This document shows positions 51,545 to 61,920 of a DNA stretch of 64,000 nt, one piece after another. The position numbers and the translations under genes are program-made. The DNA is from Anaeramoeba flamelloides. Lineage: Eukaryota > Metamonada > Anaeramoebidae. The stretch is from contig JANTQA010000057.1 in assembly GCA_027625915.1 (NCBI GenBank), positions 9,300,001 through 9,364,000 on the forward strand, in the 5' to 3' direction. Every line of letters begins with the position of its first letter. Within the stretch, counting starts at the first letter, position 1. Under the pieces are notes generated by a model. It had not been told where the DNA came from. It saw nothing but the letters and a program-made list of their open reading frames with translations, and ran no database searches.

Positions 51545-52019
51545 TACTAGAAATAATAAACTTCATATAGAGTCGATAATCATAAAAGAAAACACTTAAC
51601 AAACCATAAATTTAAAAAAAAAAGATGTTAAAAAATTTTGGGCACCATTCATTGGAATGCCTTGTGCAAAATTCTCAATTTTTTAAGGAAATTTTAATTG
51701 TTGTCAATAAGCTTTTTGACTTGTAAATGTATGAATTTTAAAAGAAAATATAAAATCTAACTTCTCTTAATGTAATTAAGGTTTTTAAAACAATTTTTTT
51801 TTTAAAATTAAATTAAAAAAAAAAAAAAAGTAAAAAGCAAAAAAAAATTTACAAAATGAGAAAAAAGGATTTTGATCTAAAAATTGAAAGTTTTCAAAAT
51901 GAGAAAAAATGATTCTAATCTAAAAATTGAAAGTTTAGTTTGAGAAGAATAATTTATTAAACTCATAGAATGTGTTCTATTTCTTCAATAAAACTGGATC
52001 CCTTTGACTGAAAAATAGT

Positions 52020-52062
52020 TTATATATATATATATATATAAAAATATATATATATATATAAG
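52020..52062. repeat. TA microsatellite
   Basis: Two TA runs separated by AAAA at the end of block B copy 1; copy 2 has a corresponding run at about 53683-53709. Confidence 0.9.
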
Positions 52063-52490
52063 CTAAATTTCAAAAATTTAACATATTTTTTATCAGAAAA
52101 ATATTTATTTCATTGTTGTTTTTTTTTTTTTTTTGAATAATAATGTATTTTACTAAAGTTTCTAGAAATATTAAATAATATAGTTCAATAAATAGAAAAT
52201 ATAGAATAATCATTTTACTTTTTGTAAGAGTTATGAAAATAAAAAACTAATATGTATTATTTTGTATTATAATATTATTCTTTATTTTTTGTAAATATGT
52301 TTTTTTTTGATTATTTTATTTTTTAATTGATTATGTGATGATCTTATGAAATATTGATTTGATTAAATAAATTTATTTATTTTTTTGTTGGGTTTTTGCG
52401 AATATAAAATTTTTTCAAAAAAATATTTTCTTTTTGATTATTATAAGGTTAATTTCATCATTCAAAATTTCGGTCTAAAATGTACTTTTT

Positions 52491-52572
52491 GGCAGGATGG
52501 CCGAGTGGTTAAGGCGTTTGACTAGAAATCAAATTCCCTCTGGGAGCGCAGGTTCGAATCCTGCTCCTGTCG
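52491..52572 (+). tRNA. tRNA-Ser (anticodon AGA), second copy
   Basis: All 82 nt are identical to 49725-49806, with the same class II variable arm, internal boxes and no intron. The upstream 100 bp and downstream flank are also almost identical, so both copies should be equally transcribable. Confidence 0.98.
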
Positions 52573-52579
52573 TTTTTTT
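52573..52579 (+). terminator. Pol III T-run terminator
   Basis: Seven T directly after the second tRNA-Ser gene. Confidence 0.9.
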
Positions 52580-52859
52580 ATCCTTTTTTTATATTCGTTT
52601 TTTCTATCTCTGCTACAAATATTTAAAGTTAAAAGTTTCATAACTGCTTGACAAAAGATTTTAGGAAAGATGTTTAATTTTAGATTGTTTTTTTTTCTGA
52701 ACAAACATCAATCTTTATTCTAGATTTGACAAATGATAAAAAAAAATCATTTTTTGAAACAACTAATTTTTTTTTTTACTCAATAAACATCCCAATTAAC
52801 AGTTTCATCAACAAATCAGATTACATCACTCCTTCATAAGATCCCAATTGATTACTGAT

Positions 52860-53110
52860 AAATTCATGTATATATTTGAAAATTTTTACTTCATTTTCCA
52901 TTTTACAAATTTTTTTTAACAAGCTTTGAAGAAATTATTCTATCGGTTTATATTTTTTAAAACTCAAGTAAATTTGGTTCAACTTTAAAAAAATTCTGTT
53001 TCTCGGGTAGTTTTAAAAGTTGAATTAATAGATTACATAAAAGTGAAATTCAACTAAAAAATTTTATTTAGTATATTTGATTTTATTGGTATCTTTGTTC
53101 CTTTTTTTTA
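52860..53110 (-). mobile_element. Short LINE fragment
   Basis: Matches 35520-35780 of the LINE remnant ('cttcattttccattttac', 'acaagctttgaa', 'ttaatagattaca'), in the same minus-strand orientation. Only this portion is present, joining block A copy 2 to block B copy 2. Confidence 0.6.
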
Positions 53111-53715
53111 TTTATTTATTTCAACACCCTTTTACTTAAAGTAACCCAGTCAAAAATGAATAATTCACTTTTTTTAGAGAATCAATTCAACTATCATTGT
53201 TTCGAAATAAATGAAATAATTAACTTCGGATTAGAGTGGAGATTCATTAAAGAAATATCTGAACAAACCATAAATTTCTCGGAAAAAAAATAAAATGTTC
53301 AAAAAATTTTTTGGTCCTTTCATTGAAATGTATTGTGCAAAATTTCTCAATTTCTTTAGAATATTAAAATTTTTGAAAAGAAAAGGTTTTAATAGTAAGT
53401 GTATGAATTATCGAAGAAAATACAAAAACTCACTTTTCTCTATGTTAATTTGGAGTTTTCAAACATTTTTTTTCTTTTTTTCAAATTGACTTTAATAAAA
53501 AAAACCATAAAAACGAAATAGAAAAGAAAAAAAAAATGAAAAAAGTTATCAAATGAGAAAAAAATGATCAGATTTAAAAAATTGAAAATTTATTTTTTGA
53601 AGAATAATGAATTAAACCCCTAGAATATATCCTCTTTCTTCAATAAAACTGGTACCTTGACTGAAAAAGAGTTTAATTGATTTATTATATATATATATAT
53701 ATATATAAACCCCAA
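53110..53715 (+). repeat. Duplication block B, copy 2 (MITE-free)
   Basis: Aligns with 51240-52075 but lacks the M6 MITE; at the equivalent point it reads GAAATAAATGAAATAATTAAC. The 64-codon open frame at 53295-53489 is not kept in copy 1, so I do not call it a gene. Confidence 0.8.
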
Positions 53716-54260
53716 TTCAAAATTTTTAACACACCAAAATTCAATTTGTGAAGAAAAAAACTTATTTAATCAATTCAAGAAGATTTACCAAATTAGAACC
53801 ATTCACTAATTGAAATTTTAACAATTCTTTATAAATTACAATACTCACAAAACAAAAAATAAATAATTATCAATACAAATAAATCAAGGGTGTGTCAAAA
53901 ATTTTGGAGAGAGCAAAACAAAAAAATACATTTGTAAATTTGTTAAAATTCTATTAGGATTATTGATCGATCAAATGGTTAGGTACTAGCAACTATTTTT
54001 ATTTGAGTTCTTCTATTTTGAACAACTTGACTTTAACCATAATATCAATCGTTCAAAAAAAATTTGATCCAACAAAACAAATTACATAATTAAAACAATG
54101 AAATGAAAAGAATAACTAAAAGATGAAAAAATGATTTTCCATATTGTACAAAAATCAAAATTATCTCCAATTTCAATGAAATTGTATTATTGTGATTGTT
54201 TGGAACGTTTTAGCTGTGTCGAAAATTTTGAATTTTAGTTTATATATATATATATATTGA
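53700..54260. repeat. Dispersed repeat C, copy 1 (partner at 59590-60170)
   Basis: Shares 'ccaaattagaac-attcactaattgaaat', 'gggtgtgt', 'ttttggagagag' and 'attgtgatt' stretches with 59590-60170. The copy at 59590 interrupts a LINE remnant, so C is itself mobile or was carried by something mobile. No terminal repeats seen. Confidence 0.7.
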
Positions 54261-56506
54261 AGTGGAGAGAAATCAATTTCTTCTTATAGTTCTAATATTT
54301 CCTCTTACAACAGTAATATAAATAATTGTTAAAGGAAGAATGTACATTTGACCTTTTGAAAAATTTTAATTGCAGCAACCTTACCGAAAACAAATTTTTT
54401 TTTTAGTGCCATAGAATATTGTTACCATTAAACAAAAAAAAACAGGTGGCTACTCTATTAATGAAAAGAGCTCAATTAACCAGAGGTAATCTGCATTTTT
54501 TTCGATTTTTTGAACATTTTTTTTTTTTCATTTTTGGTTTTATAAAATTATGATTTTGGAATGAGAAATCTTTGTATGTGAATTATTGATATTAACCTAA
54601 GAATAAATCAAAAAAAAATAGACTTGAGAAGGTAGATATTATACACAAATCTTTTATTTTGAAAACCAAATAACAAAGATCACCTTTCCAGAAAAAATTT
54701 TTCAAAATCAAAAAAAAAAAAAAAATTCAACTATAGTATATTTAAAAAAAATTTTTTTCTTTATCTCCATAATCTAGTTGAATTCAAAGTAAATTTTTAC
54801 CTTGGATTTCTCGCCACATAACTATTTACTAATTATTTTACAAAACATTTTTTTACAAATTTATTTTCCAATTTGTTTTTTTTTAATATTATTATAATAA
54901 GAAGCCGAATCAAATAATACTCTTTCAATGAGTAAAGTAAACGATATTGGATCAAACAAAATCAAAAACAAATCTCAAAACGTGTTCGACCCTAAGAAAC
55001 CAAAAAATTAAAAAAAAATCAATTAAATAAAACAGAATTATCTTCATTTTTTCAATTTAATCGAAAAATAAATAATTATCAAATTAAACAAATACATTCA
55101 ATAAATCATTATTTATGAAGAATAATTCAAAAAAAATCCGATTTTCTAAACCAAAATTATAATTAGATGAATTAAATAAAAAGGACATCAAATATCATTT
55201 TTGCTAAATTTCTTTAGAAATAAACAGTAATTTTTTTAATGTTTTATTTATTTTTGAAGAGAGATAATTCAACAAAATTATTTCCTGTTTGTCATTATTT
55301 TTTTTTTAAATTTAAGAAATAAAAGGAAAATTTATTTAATTTAGGTTTAATTTCTCAGATTAAAAAAACCTAGGTACTTTCTGAAACTCTAAACATGTTA
55401 AGAGTTTTTTATATTAGCTATAATTTAGTCGAGATTATAACTAATAGGATATCTTTAAAAGTAATTTTTTTCACAAAAATTTGCCAAAAAAAAAAAAACT
55501 TTTCAATTCAGAATTAAAAATAAACAAGTTTAGAAGTAATTGTATCAAATTTTATATATAATATCAAGAAATAAATGATTTTTATTTATTTTTTTTTGAT
55601 CAATTTTTACTTTTTTTTTTATAATTCCAATCATTAAAACTGTATGTAAATATATTAAACTAAGGATTATTAAACCACTCCATATATATCAAAATATCAA
55701 TTTATTTGGTTCAAGAAACTATTTGAATAATTCAGTTTCGCTTAAACTGTGGCACTCGAAATTTTTAAATTGTAATTACTCTAGAAAAGTAAAGAATAAA
55801 TGTTTTCGAACTCTTTATAGCTCTGTGAATTTTATGTTCTCAGGGTGGGGTTAAAATATTGTATTATATACAATAAAAAATGATTTTTATATGTTATTAA
55901 ATTAAAGGAAAGTCAAAATGTTACAATTATTCAAACTTTTTGACAATCGAAATGAAATCAATAATTTATCCAAAAAACTTTTCAAAATTCTAAAACAAAA
56001 ATTCAAAATTAAAACCCAATTTCGTTTACCTCTTACATCACTTTCAACCCCCTTTAAACTCAAACACATTCATATTTACACACTATTCTCTTAGGTATTT
56101 TTGAGTAAACTGTGGTGAACTTTTCATTATGTAATTTTGATTTTTGAACATTTTCAATAGAAATTTTGAATTTGGTTAGCAAAAAAAGTTGTTACTTGAA
56201 ATTACTAATTTTATTAGAGCATCTCAAATCGACCATTCAAACAAGATCACTTGACCGACCATTCTTTTAATTTTAACAAATATGTTATTTTCATCAAAGT
56301 AATATCAACAAACCAGAAAATATGAATAGTCCTTAAAATCTAACGATAGAATATTTTTGTTCAAAAAAACCATAAACAAGTTTTATGCAAAATAAAAACT
56401 TTATGCAATTCAGATTTCAATTTATTAGTCTTGAACTTTATCGAAATGAGGCAACCAATAATTTGAATTTGATCAATTTTGAGTTTATATTTATTATTTA
56501 TTTTTC
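54261..56506. other. AT-rich intergenic region upstream of the bZIP gene
   Basis: A degenerate hairpin B (about 55305-55375) is the only recognisable structure. An ATG-initiated 63-codon frame at 56385-56576 overlaps the right end and the CRE below. It resembles no family and has no splice route into the bZIP frame, so I do not call it a gene. Confidence 0.5.
55290..55385. repeat. Hairpin B-type repeat (family H)
   Basis: 'aatttaagaaataaaa' is followed by an inverted 'aatttctcagattaaa'-like arm and 'aaaaaacctagg'. It is a degenerate single hairpin of the H family. Confidence 0.55.
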
Positions 56507-56514
56507 TGACGTCA
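56507..56514. promoter_or_regulatory. Perfect CRE palindrome TGACGTCA
   Basis: TGACGTCA is the consensus site for CREB/ATF-type bZIP dimers. It lies 276 bp upstream of the bZIP start codon. With only eight bases, chance occurrence is possible but unlikely in DNA this AT-rich. Autoregulation is an inference. Confidence 0.5.
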
Positions 56515-56784
56515 TGCAAAAAGAAATAAATTTAGATCTTTTTCAGACAAGTTTTCAACAGTTTGATCAAAAATAAACCAAAAACCCAAGGTTAAGTGAA
56601 AGTTTTTAAAACTTGTTAAAAATAAAAAATTTGTGCATTAAAGTTAAAAAGATCAAAGAACCCCAAAAAAATTAGTACCTTTTAACATTTTTATTCGAAA
56701 AAAACTTGTTTCAATATTTTTTTATTTCAAACAACAATCTTTTACTGGTAGATATTTATAATAATCTAAAGAGCAATAATTGGT

Positions 56785-56794
56785 GTCATATGAC
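56785..56794. promoter_or_regulatory. Palindrome GTCATATGAC spanning the bZIP start codon
   Basis: A perfect 10-bp palindrome containing the ATG and followed by GACA, so that a TGACG half-CRE overlaps the start codon. It could be a repression site or chance. Confidence 0.25.
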
Positions 56795-57599
56795 GACACA
56801 ACTTTTATCAACAAATAGTCAAAGTAAGGATCAACCAAACAATGACAAAGAAAGAACTCACAGGAAAAGAAAGTTAGAAATTGATAGTCAGTTGAAAAGA
56901 AAAGAACCGAGTGAAAAGAAGAAAGCTTTAGTGAAGAAAAAGTGTAAACCACAATCAAAAGCATATTTGCTATTTAAAAAGAAAAAAACAAAAAATCTTC
57001 CCAAAATCTTATCACAGGAACAAAAAAAACAAAGAAAAAAAGCACGAAATAGGGAAAATTCAAGGAGATTCCGAGAAAGGAAAAAAGTGTATGTCAAGCA
57101 ATTAGAAAGCGAGACCTGTGAATTGAAAACAAAAAATATCTCTCTTCAACAAAAGCTTGATCATATTTCAAAAGAAAATTATGATTTAAAAATTCGAATA
57201 CAACAGCTCCAAGATCAAACTAGAAAAGATCAGCTTGGTTCTGGTCGAAAATCTGAAAGTTTGCAATCCCTCAAACCACACAATTGTAACAAAAACCATC
57301 AAAGCCAAATAATATCAACACACTTTTTTGAGGAGGATAACGAAGGTAATAAAATGATCAAGAATCCCAATATCCCCATGAAGAAGACCAAAATATTGAA
57401 TTCTGATCAAAAAATAACCACTAATAACAATCAAAAAAAGACTACACTCCAAATGAATTCTGAAATAGATCCTAATATGAATAGCTTTTATCACTTTCCC
57501 TTTTCAGAAGAATATTTTGATATTAGCACACTTGAAATGGACAACTTTTTCATGGGTACCTTTGAAAATGATCCTGAAAATTCAGAAATTTTCAACTAA
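56790..57599 (+). CDS. bZIP transcription factor (CREB/ATF or YAP-like)
   Basis: 269-aa nuclear DNA-binding protein from the first ATG (56790); the frame upstream opens only with a TTG. The basic region (about 79-102) reads KKARNRENSRRFRERKK: the N-x7-R signature is intact, and Phe before the conserved Arg resembles fungal YAP/Pap1 proteins (FRERK). The zipper (about 105-140) has Leu, Leu, Leu, Ile, Leu, Leu at exact heptads, starting QLESETCEL. The first 78 residues are basic (RKRKLE, KKKALVKKKCK), giving likely nuclear signals. The last 40 are acidic and aromatic (HFPFSEEYFDISTLEMDNFF), like an activation domain. The usual Ala pair of the basic region is Asn-Ser, which may alter specificity. 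No intron. The CRE upstream suggests self-regulation. Confidence 0.9.
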   Translation: MTTQLLSTNSQSKDQPNNDKERTHRKRKLEIDSQLKRKEPSEKKKALVKKKCKPQSKAYLLFKKKKTKNLPKILSQEQKKQRKKARNRENSRRFRERKKVYVKQLESETCELKTKNISLQQKLDHISKENYDLKIRIQQLQDQTRKDQLGSGRKSESLQSLKPHNCNKNHQSQIISTHFFEEDNEGNKMIKNPNIPMKKTKILNSDQKITTNNNQKKTTLQMNSEIDPNMNSFYHFPFSEEYFDISTLEMDNFFMGTFENDPENSEIFN

Positions 57600-58424
57600 A
57601 AAAAATTTGGGTTCATTTCATTATAACCAACAACTTTGATTAGTTTTTCTTTAGTTAAGTAAACAACTTTCCAGATTTTTTTCTTGGTAACTGTTTACAA
57701 ACCGGGGATTTCTCTCAAATAATTCGCTCTACTTGGAAAAATAAACTTTCTTTCATACTCTTATCAAATAATTGAGGCAACACATCCAATTGAAAACCTG
57801 TAATATCCTACAATACTTTAAACTCATACACAATCAGAAAATTTTTTGTTGAAGCATTAGCAGAACTTGATTTGAGATTAACACAAACAATCATTCTGAA
57901 AATCAAAAAGAAAAAAACAGTTGGTACACATTTTAAGGCACAAATTATTCTTGAAATTTTCGGAACAAATATAGGCATATAAAGGACAGTCTTAAAATAT
58001 AGAGTTATTTTTAAAAAAATTGATTTGTGAGATCAATGACCAGAAACAAAATTAGTGCACAAAATTTGTTAAAGTTGACTAAAATTCTGAAGAATATTTT
58101 TTTTTTTATTAATCTTAACTTTACGACAAAAATGGCATCTCAAATGGGAATATTTTGTAATAAAAAAAAAAAAAATTATTTTATTTTTTAGACTTTTAAT
58201 TGAAGAGAAGTTATACAATAAAATTACCTCCAGTTTAACTGAAAATCTTAATTTGTTTTGAGTTTTTTATCCTAACTATAAAGTTGAAAGATTATCACTC
58301 GAAGGAATAGCTTTTCTTTTTTAAAAAATGAAAATAAATAATTTATTTTTTAACAAAGACAAGAAAAAGATCCAAATCTTAAAAAAAAAAAAAAATATTT
58401 TGATAGGTGGAAATTAATTTCATA

Positions 58425-58640
58425 TTACAGTGATTAGGTTTTTTTTTTTAATTTAAGAAATTAAACAGAAAATTAAATACATTTTCGGTTTATTTCTTAA
58501 ATTTGAAAAAAAACTTGGGACTTTCTTTTAGATTGTCCATGATTCAAAATAATTGTGTAAAATTCTTGGTTGTACCCTTATCTTTAAAATTCAGGGAAAG
58601 TGTTGTTAGGTTTTCTTGAGTTTTTTGGCTTCTTTATAAT
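58425..58640. repeat. Hairpin cassette (family H)
   Basis: Hairpin B (about 58450-58507: AATTTAAGAAAT-AAACAG and inverted GGTTTATTTCTTAAATTT) is followed by a degenerate hairpin A (about 58533-58612) and the linker GTTAGGTTTTCTTGAG. Order is B then A, as at 47612-47752. Confidence 0.6.
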
Positions 58641-59589
58641 ATCTATAGATTATAAAAAGAAAATAGATATTCTGAAGAAAACAGGTATTTTTTTTTTTTT
58701 TTTTTTTTTTTAATTCTTGTTCTTAATAACGAACTCAAGTGATGTTCTAATCATGACTAAAATAAAAGAAAATAAAGCACAGGTACTCTATTCCACTCAA
58801 CATACCTTTTGTTATTTTCGAAATTTTTGTTTAAAAATTATACTTCAAAGATATGATTTTTTTTTATAATTAATCAATTGAAAGATAAATTTTTAGTCTT
58901 TATTTCTTCAAATATCAAGTATATATTTGTTTATTTATTTATTATTTTGGTGATTTTAGATTAATTCTTGAATCAAAATTTTTCAATTTTTTTATAGGAG
59001 ATGCAGTTACAAAGAAAATTGTTTATATCTTCATCTATTTCTAGTTTGGAAGTGATTTTTGATAAAATTGCAAAATTTTGTTTTTTGTATATTTTTATTT
59101 TAAAAGTAAGAATATCAATTAAGATACTTTCTGAAATTTCTTTTTTTAAAATGGAAGTTGAACCTTCCGATTTCAATTAATTTCCATTGTTAGTTTGTTT
59201 TTTTTTTGTAATTCAGGAATAAAACAAATAAATATTAAATTATTTAATTCATTTTCCAAATTCAAAAAAAAAAAATGTTGTTTAAATTTCCAGTCTTGAA
59301 AAGAATTGAGTATAATCATTTTTTTTACTTGATTATTTTGTATATTGGATATTTTTTTTTCACTATAATACAATCTAAGTACTTCTTTTTATTGATATAA
59401 TTGGTATCTCTTTTAATTTTTAAATATTGATATTTCTACCTTAAGATATTTATTATTAAGTTTTGTCAAAAATTAAGAAGAAATAATTTAATAATTTCAA
59501 GTTTTCTATTTTCCAATTAATATTTTCATCTTTTTTTTTTTTTGGAAAATTGCAATTGTTCTAAAATGTGTAAAAAGGCCAGAAGTTCG

Positions 59590-60170
59590 AATTTTTTTTT
59601 TTTAAAGATTATATAATTTTTTCATAAACGGCAATTCAAAATTTTTGAACATAAAAATCAATTTATGAAAAAAAAAAATTATTTATTATATCAAAGAAGA
59701 ACGGCCAAATTAGAACTATTCACTAATTGAAATGTTAACAATTTTTTATAAATTATGTATACCAAAAAAAAAAAATAAAATAAATATAAATACAAATGAA
59801 TCATGGGTGTGTTCTAAATTTTGGAGAGAGTAAAAAAAATTGGTTAATTTGTTTAAATTTTATTACAAATATTAATCAGTAAAGAGCTAGAGATCATTAA
59901 CTAATTTTATTGGAGCCCTTCTATTTAAAAAAAATACAAAATTAAACATAATATCAATAATTCTAAGAAAAAAATTGAAAAAAGGAAATGATAATAAAAA
60001 AAATTAAAAATTTGAAAAAATTATTTTCATATTTTACAAAAATTTTAAATTATTTCCAATTTAATTGAAATTGTATTTTTGTGATTCTTTTCAACTATTT
60101 TAATTATGTGTTAATATTTTTGATTTTTAATTTAATTTGAAATTTTAACAAGATAATTTTTTGCTTATAT
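59590..60170. repeat. Dispersed repeat C, copy 2, inside LINE
   Basis: Partner of 53700-54260. LINE-like sequence resumes on both sides, so this copy inserted into the LINE. Confidence 0.65.
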
Positions 60171-60612
60171 TTTAAAAAAATATCTTGGAGAAATTCAATT
60201 GATTTTGAAAAATATCTTCATTTTTTATGTATCTAGATATTGATTAGTTCAAAATATTTCTGGATAAAATTAAAAATAACTAATCTATGAAAGAAGTGGC
60301 CTATGAATATTTAATTAGTAATTTTAATTTTAATTCTTTGGTGAGTTTTTGTTGGCTAAAAATTTTTTTATTATATTGAAACTATCTTTTACTTTTTCAA
60401 AATTATTTTGTAAATGTTTTTATTTTTCGAACCAGATTCCTAAATATTTAATTTTGGATAAAGTTTTTGATTTTTGTGTTTTATCAATATTTGGTTTCAT
60501 TCCAAAGTGTTGGATAATTTTATAAATAATTATTAGTTTTTTTTATCAATTTTGGATAGTATTCTTTCCATTATCAAAATCAAATCATCTGTAAAAATTT
60601 GAACTTGTGTTA

Positions 60613-60784
60613 CAGTCAGTTCCACTTTTAAGGCACAAACTTTGAATGAAATTTAAGGCACAAAATTCAGATTCTAGTAAAATAATTTGTAAAGAAAAAA
60701 AATCCAAATTTTATGCATTAATTTGAGATTTTTTTGTTCCTTAAATTTCGTTCAGAGTTTGTGCCTTAAATTTGAAACTGGCTG
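60613..60784. mobile_element. CAGTCAGTT MITE (family M6), copy 2
   Basis: 172 bp flanked by TA on both sides, with ends CAGTCAGTTCCACTTTTAAG and the complement of CAGCCAGTTTC. Slightly shorter and more diverged than 51350-51544. It lies between two RT blocks of the LINE remnant, and is therefore younger than it. Confidence 0.92.
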
Positions 60785-60909
60785 TACTAGATGTTTAATT
60801 TTTTAAATTTAAAAATGGCTGATAATACCAAACAATAAATTTTATAACGGGTATATTTAATAAACCTCTAATACAAGTTTTTTATAGTAATTTTTTAGCC
60901 ATATTTTAA

Positions 60910-61570
60910 TTTTTGGATTAAAAAAAGAAAAATAGCAAAATATTTTCATTTTTATGAAGAAATATAATTTTTAGTAATTTCTGAGAGTTTTTAAGGGCTA
61001 TATAATAGTTGAAGTCTAATCTGATTTTATATTTACTTGAAAAATAAATACAAATATTGAATACTTAAATATTAAGAAAAAATTGATCATTTATTTTATT
61101 TTGATATTTTTATTCATCTATTGAGATTCAATAAGGTTAACTATAATTTTATTTCAAACATACAGACTGCAAAAAAAAAAATCTTATTATTAAAATAAGT
61201 TCTTTAAGAATATTTATTTATTTATTGTATTAGAATTTTTTATTTGAATTGGTTTTATTTATTAGAAAATCTTTAAAAAATTGAGAAATTTAATAATAAC
61301 TATTGAATGGTTGAGTCTTTTGACTTATTACTAATACGTTGAAAGAATTAAGATTGATTTATGAATTATTGATTAAAAAAATCAAATTAAAAGGTATTTC
61401 TTTTCGTTTTAAGTTCTTTTTTCGACTTTTTTAAACAATACATTACCAAGAGTTGTTAATTTGATTGTTTGGTTTTTTTGGTTTAATAAAAAGAAAAAAA
61501 TGATCCAAAATTTGTGTATAATAAAGTAATGGGATTATTTTCAACTTAAAAATAATTGCTAGTACACAAG
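60910..61570. mobile_element. Fragment of DNA element family M3
   Basis: Collinear with 36060-36540 of the inverted copy ('agtaatttctgagagt', 'gaaagaattaagattga'). Further homologous pieces lie at about 62200-62360 and 63530-63620, so this copy was split by later insertions, including the fold-back at 61575-61920. Terminal repeats are not preserved. Confidence 0.6.
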
Positions 61571-61574
61571 TTTA

Positions 61575-61920
61575 AATATTGAATTTTGTAAAAAATAGAG
61601 TTTTTGCAATTTTTGTGATAAATAAAGAGTTCCATGCATTTGTCCAAATTTTAGTAATAGTAAACAAAACATTCGTTTTGATTTTTGAGTTTGAATGGAT
61701 TATCAATATAAAATCGTTTAGTGAACACCAATACTTGTTTGAAAAAAGATTTTTTTGTTAAAAAAATGAATGATTAGTGTTCACCAAACGATTTTTTGAT
61801 TAAAATTATTATTATTCTATTAAGATAATCGGATACTATATTTGCTATTACCAAAAATTGGATAAATGCACAAAATTCTTTATTTATCTCTAAAATTGGA
61901 AAAATTCTATTTTTTACAAT
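61575..61920. mobile_element. Fold-back element (family M4), copy 2
   Basis: Long palindrome: left arm 'tgtaaaaaatagagtttttg' and 'gataaataaagag' return inverted as 'ctttatttatctc' and 'attctattttttaca'. Inner arms 'aaatcgtttagtgaacacca' and 'tgttcaccaaacgatttt' match closely. The centre is near 61750. The 60-codon frame at 61579-61761 is merely one arm of the palindrome. Confidence 0.8.

Larger units (their letters stand above)
51240..52075 (+). repeat. Duplication block B, copy 1 (contains MITE)
   Basis: Aligns with 53110-53715: shared 'cccagtcaaaaatga', 'aacaaaccataaattt', 'attgtgcaaaa-ttctcaatt' and 'caataaaactgg' landmarks, ending at TA runs. It is more diverged than block A. It contains a 195-bp MITE at 51350-51544 that is absent from copy 2. 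Confidence 0.8.
52325..52857 (+). repeat. tRNA-bearing duplication block A, copy 2
   Basis: Partner of 49560-50096. A few substitutions and single-base indels separate the cores; the tRNA itself is identical. Confidence 0.9.
58970..60910 (-). mobile_element. Decayed LINE, RT palm to C-terminus
   Basis: On the minus strand, RGLLNIPVIKFIVWY (about 60845-60885) aligns with the GVNQRDPLLVLLFGF block of the LINE at 25600. QIFTDDLILIMERIL (about 60560-60605) holds the active-site Asp pair, and LSKIKYLGIWFEK (about 60425-60465) is the YLGI block. The C-terminal remnant ISKLEIDEDINNF (about 58990-59060) parallels the Cys/His region at 34190-34280, with the cysteines lost. It is interrupted by repeat C (59590-60170) and an M6 MITE (60613-60784) and carries several stops. 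Orientation matches the other copies. Confidence 0.75.

Noticed and set aside
56385-56576. 63-codon ATG frame upstream of the bZIP gene as a first exon
   Set aside because: Its TAA precedes the only good donor (GTTAAGT at about 56592), so it cannot splice into the bZIP frame; composition is ordinary.
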